NCBI RefSeq assembly: GCF_035594125.1
Contig: NC_087151.1
Coordinates: forward strand, 30,721,021 to 30,785,020
Reading direction: 5' to 3'
Source: Scylla paramamosain
Taxonomy: Eukaryota > Arthropoda > Malacostraca > Decapoda > Portunidae
Length of the DNA: 64,000 nucleotides
The notes below the pieces were generated by a model. The model saw nothing but the letters and a program-made list of their open reading frames with translations, did not search any database and had not been told where the DNA came from. Each line of letters starts with the position of its first letter. Position 1 is the first letter of the stretch. This document shows positions 1-33,625 of the stretch, one piece after another. A program made the translations under genes and the position numbers.

Positions 1-1949
<1,949 letters not shown>

Positions 1950-2173
1950 AGAGAAAACGTAGCACCGAAGCCTACACAGGTGGGACTTCGCTATCAACTA
2001 CCCCCCCCCCCCACACACGCACACACTTGGAGACGTGTTGATTTGTTGCTGTTGTTGTTAAGGTAATATAGAACCATTTTGCCGGGACTGAGGGCGGGGA
2101 GGGGGGTAGTTAAATGTAGTTTTCTTCAAATTTAGCTGTGGAAAAGTATACCAGCTTTCTTGTCGTTCAGATC

Positions 2174-2176
<3 letters not shown>

Positions 2177-2238
<62 letters not shown>
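2177..2238 (+). repeat. (GT)n microsatellite
   Basis: 31 perfect GT units. Confidence 0.98.
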
Positions 2239-3072
<834 letters not shown>

Positions 3073-3717
3073 TCGTAATATCGTCGGTCAGCAGGCGGGC
3101 TGGTTGGATGGCTGGCTGGCTGGTGATGGTGTTGGTTCCCATGTAGGGCGCGTTAGCCAGAGTTACGTAAACAATTGCCGGTTTCTACATTTTTTGCAGC
3201 ATGGTTATATAATACGAGATGAACAACAAAAAGAGAAACGTATAATAGAGAGAATGCCATCACAATTAGAGCTTAGCGTTTGGCAGAGATCTCCACCCAA
3301 CTCATACAGGGGGTAGTATCACGAAGTTCCAGCTACCATCCCGTCACATCGGAAGTACTTACTTCAAGCATACTTTTCTCACAGCAGTCTGATCCAGCGC
3401 CTCCCACACACATGCACTACCGATAGGAGTGCATCACGGGTGTAGGCGATGCATTAGGCTAAGATACAATACTAAATACAAGTGAATATCAGAGAGTAAA
3501 AAGACATTTGGGTACCAGCTAGAAGTTTCATATGGTATTAAAAAAAAACAACTTAGTACAGTACATGGGAAGATACTCGTGTACTCTACAGCTACAGTAA
3601 TGTACATACTGCTTCATAACAGAGGATATACTAATCCTTCCAGTACTCGTCAGTTTTTCTCATTATCATCTACACCTTTTATAAGACTAATAAAAAAAAA
3701 AAGAACGCACTTCTGTA

Positions 3718-4330
<613 letters not shown>

Positions 4331-4425
<95 letters not shown>

Positions 4426-4456
4426 TTTTATTTATTTATTTATTTATTTATTTATT
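4331..4456 (+). repeat. (AT)n then (TTTA)n, right flank of the TTAGG element
   Basis: (AT)n at 4331-4422 followed by (TTTA)n. The AT array starts exactly where the right inverted repeat ends. Confidence 0.98.
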
Positions 4457-5126
4457 TTTTTTTTTGTCTATCCAAACACATTATTACACTGACCTCATTG
4501 TTAATAAAAGATTGTCATAACAGTACAAGAATTAAATGCCTGTTGGTTAGGTAGAATTAGGGGATGTTAGATATAGTTAACGTCATTGTCGACTGCAAGC
4601 GGGTGGCAGATGCACGGAATTCCCTCATTACCACTGATAAATAAATTAATAGTTATATAGGATCTCTCCGTAGCGGCAAAGCAGCACAGGAAAAGCGTCG
4701 CTGGGGGCCTGCATGTTTTACAGTTCGTGGTCAGGAGTCAAGTCACCTGCCATACTTAACTCCCACTGCCTTTACCGTTCTCCCTTATTCTGAAGTTCCC
4801 CTATCTGCTAAGAATCTATCTTTTATCAAGTTTTGTAAGGAGAGTGTCAGCAAATGATAGGACTTAGGGAAACACGTGTGGCATTATGAGCGAATGCGGT
4901 ATACTACTTAACTATTGATTCTGGGTATGCTTACACTTTTAAATGTTGATTGTTTGTGATTTGTTAGGTGTGCAGTGGTGCCGTCCCCTTACACCACCGT
5001 CAAAGGCTGTGAGGCGTGGGAATCATCATGGGTCAGCGGGTGAAAAATGTACAGTTCCATGAGTGTCTCGTCCCGTGTTCGGTTCCCGCTAGCTTAAAAC
5101 TATATATTTCTCAGTGTTTCAGGAGA

Positions 5127-5128
<2 letters not shown>

Positions 5129-5214
<86 letters not shown>
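5129..5214 (+). repeat. (GT)n microsatellite
   Basis: About 43 perfect GT units. Confidence 0.98.
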
Positions 5215-5217
<3 letters not shown>

Positions 5218-5334
5218 ACGGAAGATTCAGCGGCGTATTCTCTGGATATGTGGGTAACGGAAGGCCATCGATCCTCGGTCAAACAAAACAAGCCATGCAT
5301 TGAATATTTCATTGGCTAGTATGTGCATGTTCAC

Positions 5335-5335
<1 letters not shown>

Positions 5336-5420
<85 letters not shown>

Positions 5421-5429
5421 CGCGCGCGC
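5336..5429 (+). repeat. (GT)n followed by (GC)n, alternating purine-pyrimidine tract
   Basis: About 40 GT units continue into cgtgcgcgcgcgc without breaking the purine-pyrimidine alternation. Confidence 0.97.
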
Positions 5430-5778
5430 TCGTATGGTGGACTGTGATGGACGTGGTAGGGATGGGTGGTTGAGTTGGGTGGGTACAGGGTGGTGGGTGT
5501 GCACAGAAGCAGGCTCCCCCACTGGACCTGTGTTACCGGCCCATCCACTTGTTCATGTTTCAGCCGCCTACTCCTTCACCCTCATCCCTTCTGGCCATCA
5601 CCTAGCTCCCTTCACCACGCCACCTTCGCCCCCCTTGCTTCACCACTGTTATAATTGCCAACCCTCAACATCAGACCTCACACTTGTACTGAGTGAACCG
5701 TAACAGATGTAATAGGTTCAATTAATACTGTATGTACGCACATGTTTGTTGTGTATCAGTGAAATATTCCCGGTTATT

Positions 5779-5779
<1 letters not shown>

Positions 5780-5845
<66 letters not shown>
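5780..5845 (+). repeat. (CT)n microsatellite
   Basis: 33 perfect units directly before family B copy 1. Confidence 0.98.
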
Positions 5846-5847
<2 letters not shown>

Positions 5848-5848
<1 letters not shown>

Positions 5849-5995
5849 AAATATGATGCTCTTTCAAATCGTGATCTACACAAAGAAGGGATCAGCAATG
5901 AAATTAATGAACTAAACTAATCTGAACTTAGCCTAACCTGACCTCGTTCTCGTATGAAAAAGCTAGTATTATTTCAGTAATATCTGGCAGGACGT
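5848..5995 (+). repeat. dispersed repeat family B, copy 1
   Basis: Blocks shared with 39149-39272 in the same order include atgatgct-tttcaaat, gaagggatcag, gaactaaactaatctgaac, ctaacctgac, tatgaaaa and a final ggcaggacg. Class unknown. Confidence 0.6.

Positions 5996-7177
<1,182 letters not shown>

Positions 7178-7241
<64 letters not shown>
7178..7241 (+). repeat. (ATT)n microsatellite
   Basis: About 21 units, followed by short TAC/TAG runs. Confidence 0.97.
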
Positions 7242-7441
7242 GATTACTACTACTACTACTATTAGTACCACTGGTAGTAGTAGTTGTATCACCATGGAAA
7301 CATGAACTGCTAATAGTATGTAGATGATGGAAAGAAACGCAGTCTGACCTGCGTGCGTGTTGGGTGGTGAGCAACTACGACGTAAGACTTCCCCTGCCAA
7401 CTCTTAATTCCGTTTCGGGTTCTGGAAGAAAATATACTTAA

Positions 7442-7615
<174 letters not shown>

Positions 7616-7721
7616 CATAGGGGGCAATGAAATAGAATAGTGTATGTGTGTATTATAAATGTAGTGCAGTGATGGTTGTTAGTGGCTAACCCTGTGACCA
7701 TTCCGTCCTGTTGTCCTTCAG

Positions 7722-23181
<15,460 letters not shown>

Positions 23182-23567
23182 GACAAAAGTTGATCTCGCT
23201 GATAATTTTTAAAAGCTTGGTGGCATTGGTGACAAGTGGCCTTACACTTCATAATCTCAGAGTCTATTTAAAAAATGCTTCAATATTTCAATTTTTCTTC
23301 CTTTTTTAAAAATGTATAAATGTCTTATATCAAAGCTACTATTCAGTTTTTCATACCATAAATTTATGTAAATAAGAAGAACCAGTGTCACAAACAGCTT
23401 TCAAGTAAGTCTCCTACTTTCACAGCGTGGTTTGATTTGCTAGTGTTCAGGAGTCAAACAAAGCCTTATAAAGTTCAGCATTAATATAGGTATACATATA
23501 TACATATGTAAATATTGAATATAAAAATGGTGCTTTTTACTGCCTTGTAAAATGTGTGCAGCAATTG

Positions 23568-23750
<183 letters not shown>

Positions 23751-24160
23751 AAAACAGTTAATTGCAAGGTTGTCAGTCAGCTGCACTTTCCTGAGCTGCC
23801 AGAGGTTGATTGTAAGAGTGTGCCATTCATCATTCAGGCAGAATTTCTCATGTACTTGGATGAAATGCAACACTTGCATATTATCTTGCAAATATTTAGT
23901 GATCCAAAGAAATGTAGATAGTGACATTATATCTTGTATTTTTATTGAGGTACAAAAAGTCACTTAGTAAGTATGTAGGATTATGTACTTATTTTGTATA
24001 AATCTTGGAAATTACCTTAGAGAATTTTGTACATTTTACAAAGACAAATCATATATGATGGAGATGAAATATTATATTTGCATATAAAGATTCAGTGTCT
24101 GTCCATTTCTTTCATTAATTTTTCTAGTCCCTCCCCCTTTTTTTATATGTTATAAAAACA

Positions 24161-24166
24161 AATAAA
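24161..24166 (+). terminator. candidate polyadenylation signal of SUN gene
   Basis: A perfect AATAAA hexamer lies about 980 bases after the SUN stop codon; a second lies at 24202. No transcript evidence is available. Confidence 0.35.
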
Positions 24167-25074
24167 ATTAACCAGAATTTTTGTTTTGCTATTATCAGCC
24201 TAATAAATATAATTTGTGACAGTCTTTGAATATATTATGTGTAGGAGCCACAGTCTCGTTTTCCACAAGATAAACACGAGTGTTAAGTCAAGGCTGAAAA
24301 GAACCCATGACATACTAGAGTAGGAAGTGTAGCAAGTAGCTACTCCATGCAAGGTTAGGGGATTCCAGGTGCAACATAAGATTATTATTATAGGAGGAAT
24401 AATACAGGAGGAATAATGTTAAAAAGCTTGTGATGAAAGATGCTTTAGCATACGATAATTATTGCTATCTATGCCTTCACCCATTTCCACATGAAGGCAA
24501 TATTGTTGTATATAGATAGTGTCTTGATATGGAGGTATCAAGGTATGCTGTGCAAGTCTTCAGAACTCTGTATATATATGGTGTGATTTTAAGGGAGAAT
24601 GCAGATAGGTGCCTTGTCTCAGTATGCAAGAGATCAATTAGTCTGGTATGCACTAGATAAATTATAGGTACTTCTGCATTAGATGAAACAAAAATAACAC
24701 TCATCTTCCACTATTCTAGGACAAGAACTAGGCAAGAACTAGCTGGAGAATTTTTTTAAGCACAAATCCAGGCATAAATGTCCTGAGTGTCTCTTCGGGA
24801 CTGAACAAACAAAAATACTAGGATAAAAGTATGCAACAAGTAATTTTTTTGTCATCTGTATCTTTCATATCACAAACTTTGCTTTAACGTATTTCTGTTT
24901 ACCTATCATTGGCTGACTCCCGTTTACAAGAAATCCCTCAACAGGACAGGTAAGTCTCAAGTTATTCTTGTCCATGCTTGCTTCAATACTCTCTTCTCTT
25001 CCCTACATTCCTTAGCAGGGTAATGTCGTCTGTATTAGTTGCCGATAATGTATCTGAAGAATGACTATCTTATT

Positions 25075-25075
<1 letters not shown>

Positions 25076-25130
<55 letters not shown>
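25076..25130 (+). repeat. (GA)n microsatellite
   Basis: 27 perfect units, intergenic. Confidence 0.98.
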
Positions 25131-25132
<2 letters not shown>

Positions 25133-25810
25133 TAAAGGACCAGAAATGAATTACAGAAATGGTTTTACAATTACATAATTATAAAGCGTAATTCTTAGTG
25201 TTTTCCTGATGATTCCTGATGATTAAAACCTCCATTACTAATCAGCAGCAACTAACTCGTTACAACACTGAATAGGCTATGGAGGTAACTAGATACATCA
25301 AAAGCAGTTATAATCAAAGACTTCAAAGGTAAATGTAGAATGGTGTCGAACACTACTTACCAGTTGACAAGGATTTAAAATAAAAACGGAAACAACTATT
25401 AACTATTATATAAGGATTGTATACTACTGCTAGAGACGAGGCAAGCTAAAAGGGAGTGCACTCTCAAATGCTACCGTTGTCTTTATTTCCTGAATAAACC
25501 AGTAACTGAGTACCAGCAAACAACAGACGCTTCGGATTTCTCTTTCCAACAAAAGCACAAAAGAATTCACGACTTAAGCATGTTTTCGTCATTTCAACAT
25601 CAACTTCCCTTATAACAGAGGATACGAGGATACAGCACTGCTCTGAAAAGGATACCACTAATTTACTTTACTCCCATCCCCCAACCATTCAAACAGGTGC
25701 TCATTATTCACAGGAAACATTCTTTTAACCATCTACCTAACTTTTACCCAAATGCAATCTCAAAACAGTACACAACCCTTTCCTACCAATTCTATCATAT
25801 GCTTTCTTTA

Positions 25811-25924
<114 letters not shown>

Positions 25925-26889
25925 AGCCGGCAATCCTACACGGGGTGGCCCAGACAAAGCACCACACACTCATACACACATATCCACATTATTAGCCCCG
26001 TCGGCCCTCTGTGTACATCCATGAACACATAAAAAAATATGTATGCAGTAAATCTTTTCCTGAATATTCACTCCAAAGGTCTAGACGAGCAGGTTTGGAG
26101 AGACAGAGCACCTCACTATTCACTTAGTGGGAGTAGTGAATGTGAAATGTTACAATAATTATTTTCCTCACGAGAAAAATCTCAGGGATGGGATTGTTTG
26201 ACATGTGCTTTTGTAGGATAAAAAGATCCCGAAGTGCTGAAAATTATCACACTGAAGATTTTAGAAGATGCTTCAATTTGCCCCTAATCCACCTCCTCAA
26301 AGTTCGGGACGTATCGGGGCGTAGTCTTAGAGTATTTCAGGGATAGTTTAGGGGGGTGAACTTTCCCAGGTAAGATGGTTATTAGCACACTTTAGATTGA
26401 TGTTTTAAAAGATCCTTCCGCTTTTACGTGATATCGTTGAGTGTTGAATTGTGGCTGTTAGATTTACGTAGCAGTCAATAACAGCTTGAGTCTAGCGGCA
26501 ACAAAACGAAGTATTTCCAATGGGTTTCGACGCGCCTACAATTATCCAAGTAAATGGGGAGAGTATATTTTTGACCACGGAGGTACTGGATGGAATTATG
26601 AAATTACCAATGTGCCCCACTTTCGCTGGGTTCACTGCATTAACGGAGGTACTATAGTCGGTAGTTGTGAGACGCTTGTTAAGTGTAAATACGGATAATC
26701 ACACAAATAAGGGCAAGGTGAGGTGAAGTGAGTTGAGGTTTTTATTTTAATATTACAAGGTGAGTGTGCGTGTTTGTTCGTTCGTTTCAGTGTTTCGAAG
26801 CTTTGGGGTTTAGGGAATGACGCAGGCGTCATCGCGATGCATAAGGATTCGACCAGGTCCTCCACGTCCTTCATTACAACGAAAGGAAA

Positions 26890-27625
26890 GCCCGGTTTAC
26901 ACCAGCCCGTCACCGTCACTGTCGTGACGTCACAAACTTTACCGTCCACTTCGGAGGAGATGTGGTCCATCACAGGGCGATGGTGTGACGTCAACCCGTC
27001 AGTCCGCAACACGCACCAAAACAAGATGGACCACGAGGATCTTCAAATCATTGCTGCCCTCATATTGTTGGACGATTCGGAAACGGAAGACTGCCCAGTT
27101 AGGCCAGCAAGACGAAGGAGATGGACAGTATGGGCACGGCAACTACTGCTGGAGAGGCCGCTACGAGGAGAGCAGAAGATCCTTAGAGAGGCAAAGATGA
27201 GGGGTGATAGAAACAGCTTCCATGGAGCCTACCGCATACTAATTGGTCCTCACTGCACGTGCTCGAATGCTGTGTGTTTACCACAGGATCAGCTGCGTTG
27301 AGAGTGTATCGTTTTCCGCGTTTCCAGATTCATCGAACAATAGTCTTCACCTCATACTTTAGGAAAATATATTTAAACATTTATTATAATAATATATTTT
27401 TTTCTCTGTGTACAAATACTAATATTTCACATTTTCATGACATCAAGGATATCCAACACCATCGATAATGGGCAACACCGCCACCGTCCCAACGTCAAAA
27501 GATGATTTCATCTCTGACGGCGAGACGGCTGTCAGCGCTGAGGGTCCCAGTTTCCATCTAGCTCACCGTTTGTGACGTCACGGACGGTGACGGCGGCGAC
27601 GGTGACTGGCTGGTGTAAACCGGGC
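26890..27625 (+). mobile_element. PIF/Harbinger-derived element with about 50-bp TIRs
   Basis: The left end GCCCGGTTTACACCAGCC is repeated inverted at 27608-27625. After a small indel both ends continue with GTCACCGTC and then GTGACGTCACAAAC. Between them is a short reading frame resembling the N-terminus of Harbinger transposases. At 736 bp it lacks a DDE domain and cannot be autonomous. A clean 3-bp target duplication was not identified. Confidence 0.75.
27026..27301 (+). pseudogene. Harbinger transposase N-terminal remnant
   Basis: From ATG at 27026 to TGA at 27301 the frame gives 91 residues. MDHEDLQIIAALILLDD is followed by RRRRWTVWARQLLLERPL and EAKMRGDRNSFHGAYRI, which resembles the RRRRxWVRxWLxRRxxxGxYxxLMxEL...DxxSFxNFxRM block at the start of Harbinger transposases and their HARBI1 relatives. 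After that the similarity ends, and the catalytic domain is missing. It is probably a relic; expression is unknown. Confidence 0.55.
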
Positions 27626-27869
27626 CGAAGTCGTCCTGTTGCCTCGCATTACCTTGCCCCATGAACAAGTGTTAAACATAACTTGAATGATTTTGTCTAT
27701 AACAGTATTGGTCTCTTAAATAAATATTACTTTTAACTCGGGTGTATTGTTTCTCCCAGTGGTAAGTCCTGGACACCCCATAAGCGAAATTGTTATCTAT
27801 TACATCTTATCTACTACAGTATTGGTCTTTTAAGTAAATTTTACTTTTTCACTGCGATGAGAAAGATGC

Positions 27870-28180
27870 TGAAAACAGAGGAGAGTTGGTGAGCTTTTGA
27901 TTCCATCCTGTCTAAAAGAGCGGTATGAGGGGAACCTTCCCTATACATGTGAAGGAACATGCTCCATACATGGACGGATAAGGCCCCTGTACAGAGTTAG
28001 CAGTTAGAGGGTGTGGTGAAAAAAAAATTGCTGAGACGAGGTGTTAGAAGATGCCGAATGAACAAACAAGAAATTAGTGTTTCACAAGGAGAGGTGACGG
28101 CTTTTCTACAGAGGCAATCCCCTAAGATGTTCCTGGAGGAAACAAAGTATCAGAGATAGACAGACGACACCTGTAACTCA
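27870..28180 (-). mobile_element. second fragment of the 19.5-21.5 kb LINE family
   Basis: The stretch around 27895-28010 (ttgattccatcctgtctaaa, catgctccatacatggacgg, ataaggcccctgtacagagt) matches 19929-20045 closely in the same orientation, with the same order of blocks. It is a 3' fragment without coding content. Confidence 0.7.
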
Positions 28181-28323
28181 CCCACTTCACTTTCTGCCTG
28201 AAATCATGCAGATACTGTTATCCACTAACTAAAAATTCCAATGGAAAATGTTAAAACATTTCCAGATCTAACTCCCCTTGAGGCTTCTGGCATCTGACTA
28301 AAAATATCTTTAACTTTTCTTCT

Positions 28324-28325
<2 letters not shown>

Positions 28326-28385
<60 letters not shown>

Positions 28386-28387
28386 GT
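28326..28387 (+). repeat. (GT)n microsatellite with one TTTG interruption
   Basis: About 30 units, broken once near 28365. Confidence 0.97.
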
Positions 28388-29714
28388 AGAGTCAAGGACA
28401 TTGCTCCTCCGTGTTTAGAAAGTCCCACCATCTGCCTCTCCATGAGATGCCTTGCCGGGACACAGGGCAGACAAGCAACCTCTCTACCCATCCTTAATTT
28501 GCCGCAGGGTTTTTGTGGGCAGGACACTTTCACTGGCGTGGCTTCCTCCAACAACCGCACCACCACAACCACCATTCCTACATTTAGGATCTTCACCCTC
28601 CCATCCTCTTGACTATTATGGTAAACTCTGGAATTCTTTACTTGTAAGGAGTGTGTATGCACCTCGAGCATCTCCATCCAAGCATCGTAAATCTTTTCCT
28701 CCTTGCATGGTCTCCCTTTGTTAATTAGCACGCACCGCACGGTATGGTCTCCCTTTGTTAATTAGCACGCACCACACTGTAAAAAGAAGAAAAAAAAAAA
28801 CATTGACAGCATAAAGAGCGTTTTTTTTTTTTTTTTTCTCGGCAGTGCAAATTTGTCTATAAAGGTGTAGGTGATTATGGATAAACTGTTCAGCAAAGAA
28901 AGGATGGAAGAGAAAAATAATAAATTCCTTGCTTCTTATTGATAGTTTGTCACGATTCCTCCTCTTCTGAATGAGGAAGTGCTAGGAGGAATGGATACAG
29001 GAAGAAAATTACTGGTGAATGTGAAAAGGCAACCGAGTTTTCTACGACATGTTGTGAAAGATATAAAGCGAGAGTTTAATATGAAGAATCTGAGGTATTG
29101 GAGCAAGAGGCGGGGAGAGAGGAAATTGTAATGACAGGAGGATGATTGTACGCTGTACGTGACGGAAGATAAAAAAAAAAAAGTGTGGCATTCCAAACCT
29201 GGAAAAAAAAAGTAAGAATTTCAATAACAATTTTGAAATTAAAGAACCCTTTTGAAATTAGACTTTCAATACTTAGAAAAATAAAGAAAAATATTGATCT
29301 AGAAAACTCACATGAATCAGAATCAATAAAGTGTGGTTTTTGACTAAATTTTGTTTAAATTTAATAATGTTCAAGCATTCGTGATCACAAAAACGTCGTT
29401 CACAGTCATAATTACTATCTCTCCTTTAACAGAAGAACATTTCTGTGATCAGGTACTTTTAAGATCGGAAACTTTGATATATTTCATATATTACATAAAA
29501 AAAGAGTAAAAAACAAGAGTAGAAAAAAATATTGACCTAAACTTCATACAAATCAACAAGGTGTGTTTTTTACTTTAGATTTTATTAAAATAAAATTTGG
29601 AGGCTCTACTATTTTTTTTTTTTCGCTCCACGCGTGACTCGATTGTACGTATTTATGATAAAAAAAAAAAAAAAATAAATAAAAAAATAAAATAGAGGTG
29701 AGCGAGATGAAAAC
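28388..29714. other. intergenic, no recognised gene
   Basis: Short A and T runs and the 37-bp tandem duplication are the only structure seen. Confidence 0.5.
28707..28777 (+). repeat. tandem duplication, period 37 bp
   Basis: atggtctccctttgttaatt agcacgcacc with (g/a)cac occurs twice, at 28707 and 28744. It is intergenic. Confidence 0.9.
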
Positions 29715-30235
29715 ATTAGAACATAAGAACATAAGAAATAAGGGAAGCTGCAAGAAGCGACCAGGTTTACACGTGGCAGTCCCTGTATGAAATATACTTA
29801 ACTATTTCCACCTATCATCCCCATCCATAAACCCGCACTAACAACATGATCAATGAGTCCGTTCCACTCATCTACCATCTTACTATCTCTTTCTTAAACC
29901 TAAATTTTTCAGGTTTGAACCCGTTATTTCTTGTTCTATCCTGGTTGCTGATTCTAAGAATTTTGCTTACATCCCCCTTGTTATAACCCTTATACCACTT
30001 AAAGACTTCTATCAAGTCCCCTCTTAACCTACGTCTCTCTAAAGAATTAAAATTTAACAGTTTCAATCTCGCCTCGTAAGGAATACTCCTCATCCCCTGT
30101 ATCCTTTTAGTCATTCCCCTCTGTACTGATTCTAATAGACCTATATCTTTCCTGTAATGTGGGGACCAGAACTGCACAGCGTAGTCTAGATGAGGTCTGA
30201 CCAGCGCCAAGTATGACTTTAATTACTTCGGGCCT
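29715..30235 (-). mobile_element. CR1-like LINE, 3' end of ORF2 and 3' tail
   Basis: On the minus strand, 30210-29872 encodes LVRPHLDYAVQFWSPHYRKD, then LESVQRGMTKRIQGM, SLERRRLRGDLIEVFKWYKG and NNGFKPEKFRFKKEI, the C-terminal part of CR1/L2-type polymerases. A stop or frameshift follows, then VDEWNGLIDHVV in another frame and a 3' tail of TTATGTTC repeats at 29715-29745. It is 5' truncated, as LINE copies often are. Confidence 0.88.
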
Positions 30236-30600
30236 TCTACTTTTAAAACTCCTAAAAATAAATCCTAATACCTTATTTGCCCTGTTTCTGGCCTCTGTGC
30301 ATTATTTTCCTAGACGAGTTCAGAGCTTACTATAACTCCTAAATCTTTCTCGTACCAAACGAGTACAACGAGAACGAGGACTTTTTTTACCATAAAGATA
30401 GAAATGAACTCCTATCGAATGCGTACAGTGAAACTACACATTTTTTTTTCACAAGAGTACAGAAAGAGTGAAAGTACAACAAAATACACAAAAAAAAAAA
30501 AAAAAAAAAAAATTACATCTGCAAGAGTTAATACCAATAAAACATACTCTTATCTTAATTTCTTTTGTATTTCCATGATCGGGCTTTTTCTCCCATCCAC

Positions 30601-30750
<150 letters not shown>

Positions 30751-31233
30751 TAATTAATAAAAAAATGAATAAAAAATAATAAATAAATAAACAAAATAAA
30801 TAAATAAACAAATAAATAATAATAATGATAAATAAATAATTAAATAGATAAATCCATGAGGTGAACTTCTCTCTCTCGAACAATTACTCCCCCATCAGGA
30901 CGCGCAGCTGTGTGGTATCTCAGTTTCATCCCGTTTGTTCCTCTTTCGTGTTGATAATTAGACGGGAAAGTTGAGAAGCAGCTACCCACTAGTGTATCGT
31001 GCAGGTCATGGAGATTCCAAGGTTATTCTCGCCATTCCCTCCCCCCCCCACTTCCTGCGCCCCTTCATACCTTTCTGCAAGACCTGTTAGTCAGACATCT
31101 TGCTTCTTAAACTTCTGACGGCTAAAGGGATCAAAAGCGTAAAATAGTAAAAATTTCTAGGTCACCAACAAACTTAATGCCACGGAGTTCTACCTCAGGG
31201 CCCACCTTTGGTACCTCGTTTGTTTGAAATCTT

Positions 31234-31234
<1 letters not shown>

Positions 31235-31295
<61 letters not shown>

Positions 31296-31335
31296 TTTTG
31301 TTCAGGGTATTATTATTATTTTTTTTCTAATGATT

Positions 31336-31434
<99 letters not shown>
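31235..31434 (+). repeat. (GT)n then (CT)n microsatellites
   Basis: (GT)n at 31235-31292 and (CT)n at 31339-31434, with one T insertion near the end. Confidence 0.97.
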
Positions 31435-31808
31435 TGATTATCTATCTTTCTAGTCATTTAATTCCGTCAACACTTGTATTCTTCCCAGATTTGCCAAGTA
31501 CCTACACACTCCCATCCCGCCCATCCTGCAACCTCCCTGCTTGCACGCTGCACGAAACTCACTAGCACGACTACTCTCCCCACTATCCCGTTACAGCAAA
31601 AGCCAGTCAAGCTTCTTTTTCAGCCCTTGACCTGTGCAACACCTGAAACCTGATTCGTATTTTCCTCCTTAAATAACTTCAATATTTCACTCTGCTTACC
31701 GTTACAAGAAATGGAAATGTGGATGGTACACTATGAATAGGTTGACAAAACATCCCGAGACAAGGATTAAACGTAAATTACTAGAACGCGAATACAAATC
31801 GATGGGAT

Positions 31809-32010
31809 GTGAGTGATCTTTCGGTACAACATTCGAAACTTGCACGAAACCATTCTGCAGTTAAAGAGTTAAACGTTTCTGTTCTCCCTCATAAGAACTA
31901 TTTCAAAGGCCTAAAAGATGATTATTCGGGTTCTCACAGGTAGCCCTTTTAAAGTTGTTACTAAAGTCATGAAAATATCCATGAAAATATCAGGAACATC
32001 AATTGCAGTA
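31809..32010 (+). repeat. dispersed repeat family C, copy 1
   Basis: gtgagtgatctttcggtaca, gcacgaaaccattctgcagt, aaaagatgattattcgggtt, ctcacaggtagcccttttaa and gttgttactaaagtcatgaa recur in order at 33626-33815. Noncoding and intergenic. Confidence 0.7.
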
Positions 32011-32823
32011 ATTTAGTAGTTTGCTTGTTTTCCTTTCTGCTTACTATTATGTAGAAGTGGGAATAAACTCGTTTTTTATTTAATTATTTATTTATTTACT
32101 TTTTTTTGTTTTCATTCTCCTGTCTTCCTTCCTTTGTCACATGTAAATAAAGATATGTTAATGAGTAAAATGCAGGTAGTCATTTATGTCTTTTTATGCT
32201 TCTCTCTCGTTTACTAACAGATGAAACGCACACAGCCATGTTTTTTTTCTTACATTCTCTGATCCTAATCCTGTATCCTAGCATATGTATAAATGTTTTG
32301 TTAATCCTCTGAATCCGGTGGCTGTCTTATACTCTTATTTAGACTAAGATTTCATGATTTTACGAAGTTTCATGGGTGGTGGCTTAAAATTATTGAGTTG
32401 TGTGTTGTGTCTAGTAAAATTCTCCGTCTAAAAGTACCTAGTTTCGTACTATTTCGAGTTGAAGTGGACTAATTTACTATGTTCCAAGAAAACACCCGAA
32501 TTTTAATGGTTAAGTAAAAGCAAGAGCGCAATACCAATCTTCTATATCCTTGTATGCTTTGCTCTTGTTTGCTATTAGAAGGCGACGGGGACATATTTTC
32601 TTCATATAATTTTTATCAATCCCTTTCCCTGAATACGTATATATGTATATATGTATTATTAGGTAAAAACTAATGTGTAGTATCAATTTCCTGGCTTTTT
32701 AGGCTAATTTTTTGTTTAATATTGGAAGAGAAACACAAGAACGTGCCTTTCATTACATTCTCTTTCTTCTTTCCTCTTCATCCATTCACCTCGTTCGTCC
32801 TTCCCTCTCCATCTCTCCTTCTT

Positions 32824-32826
<3 letters not shown>

Positions 32827-32911
<85 letters not shown>
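32827..32911 (+). repeat. (CT)n microsatellite
   Basis: About 42 units in a pyrimidine-rich surrounding. Confidence 0.98.
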
Positions 32912-32915
<4 letters not shown>

Positions 32916-33625
32916 CTTTCTTTCGTCCTTCTCTTTCTCTTCATTCTTTTCTCCCGTCCGTCCTTCCCTCTCTCTTTCTCCTATGTAATCTCATTCCACG
33001 ATGTACTCGTAAATGAAGTTACGTGCCATTCAGTAAAAAATTACAACACTCATTCATTGTTATGGATAAGAACGTGTTTAATTCTGGTCACTATCAAGAA
33101 GCTTACTAGTACTATTCTCAGATTCTCAGGATATTCAGGGATCCGAAAGAAATCAATGGCTAAATTAACCACTTTCTTACCTTCTTGTAACATTCCTGGA
33201 TTCTCAGACGATCCACCCTCCTAGAGGAATCAACGGCCAAATTAAACATTTTCTTCACGTCAAATGAGCCGAGAAAGATCACGCATACTAATCAAACTCG
33301 AGTTACTGAAACGCTCTCTGACATGGACCTTTCTTATTTAACCCTTTCACTTTATTGACAGTACGACGCTTGTTACTTTAAGTAAAGGCCTTTTCACGCG
33401 ATCAGTGAGCGAGTGTGGTGGGCCAACCACGCTTCTCAATTCCGTTGGCGTTTTGTGTCTCTGACGAACCTCTCTCCTACTCGAGCAGGATGGTGTTTCA
33501 ATTCCGCAGGTCTGCATGATCGGTTTCCACACATTCTTCACTCTTATACTGAATCACCACACTTCCCCAGTGATCGTGTGACAGGGCCTTGACGCTAAAG
33601 GACAGAAGTGAACACTCCTTTTCCT

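Noticed and set aside
26486..26698. 70-codon + frame (with YPSKWGEYIFDHGGTGW)
   Set aside because: Looks peptide-like, but no family was recognised and no splice context supports it.
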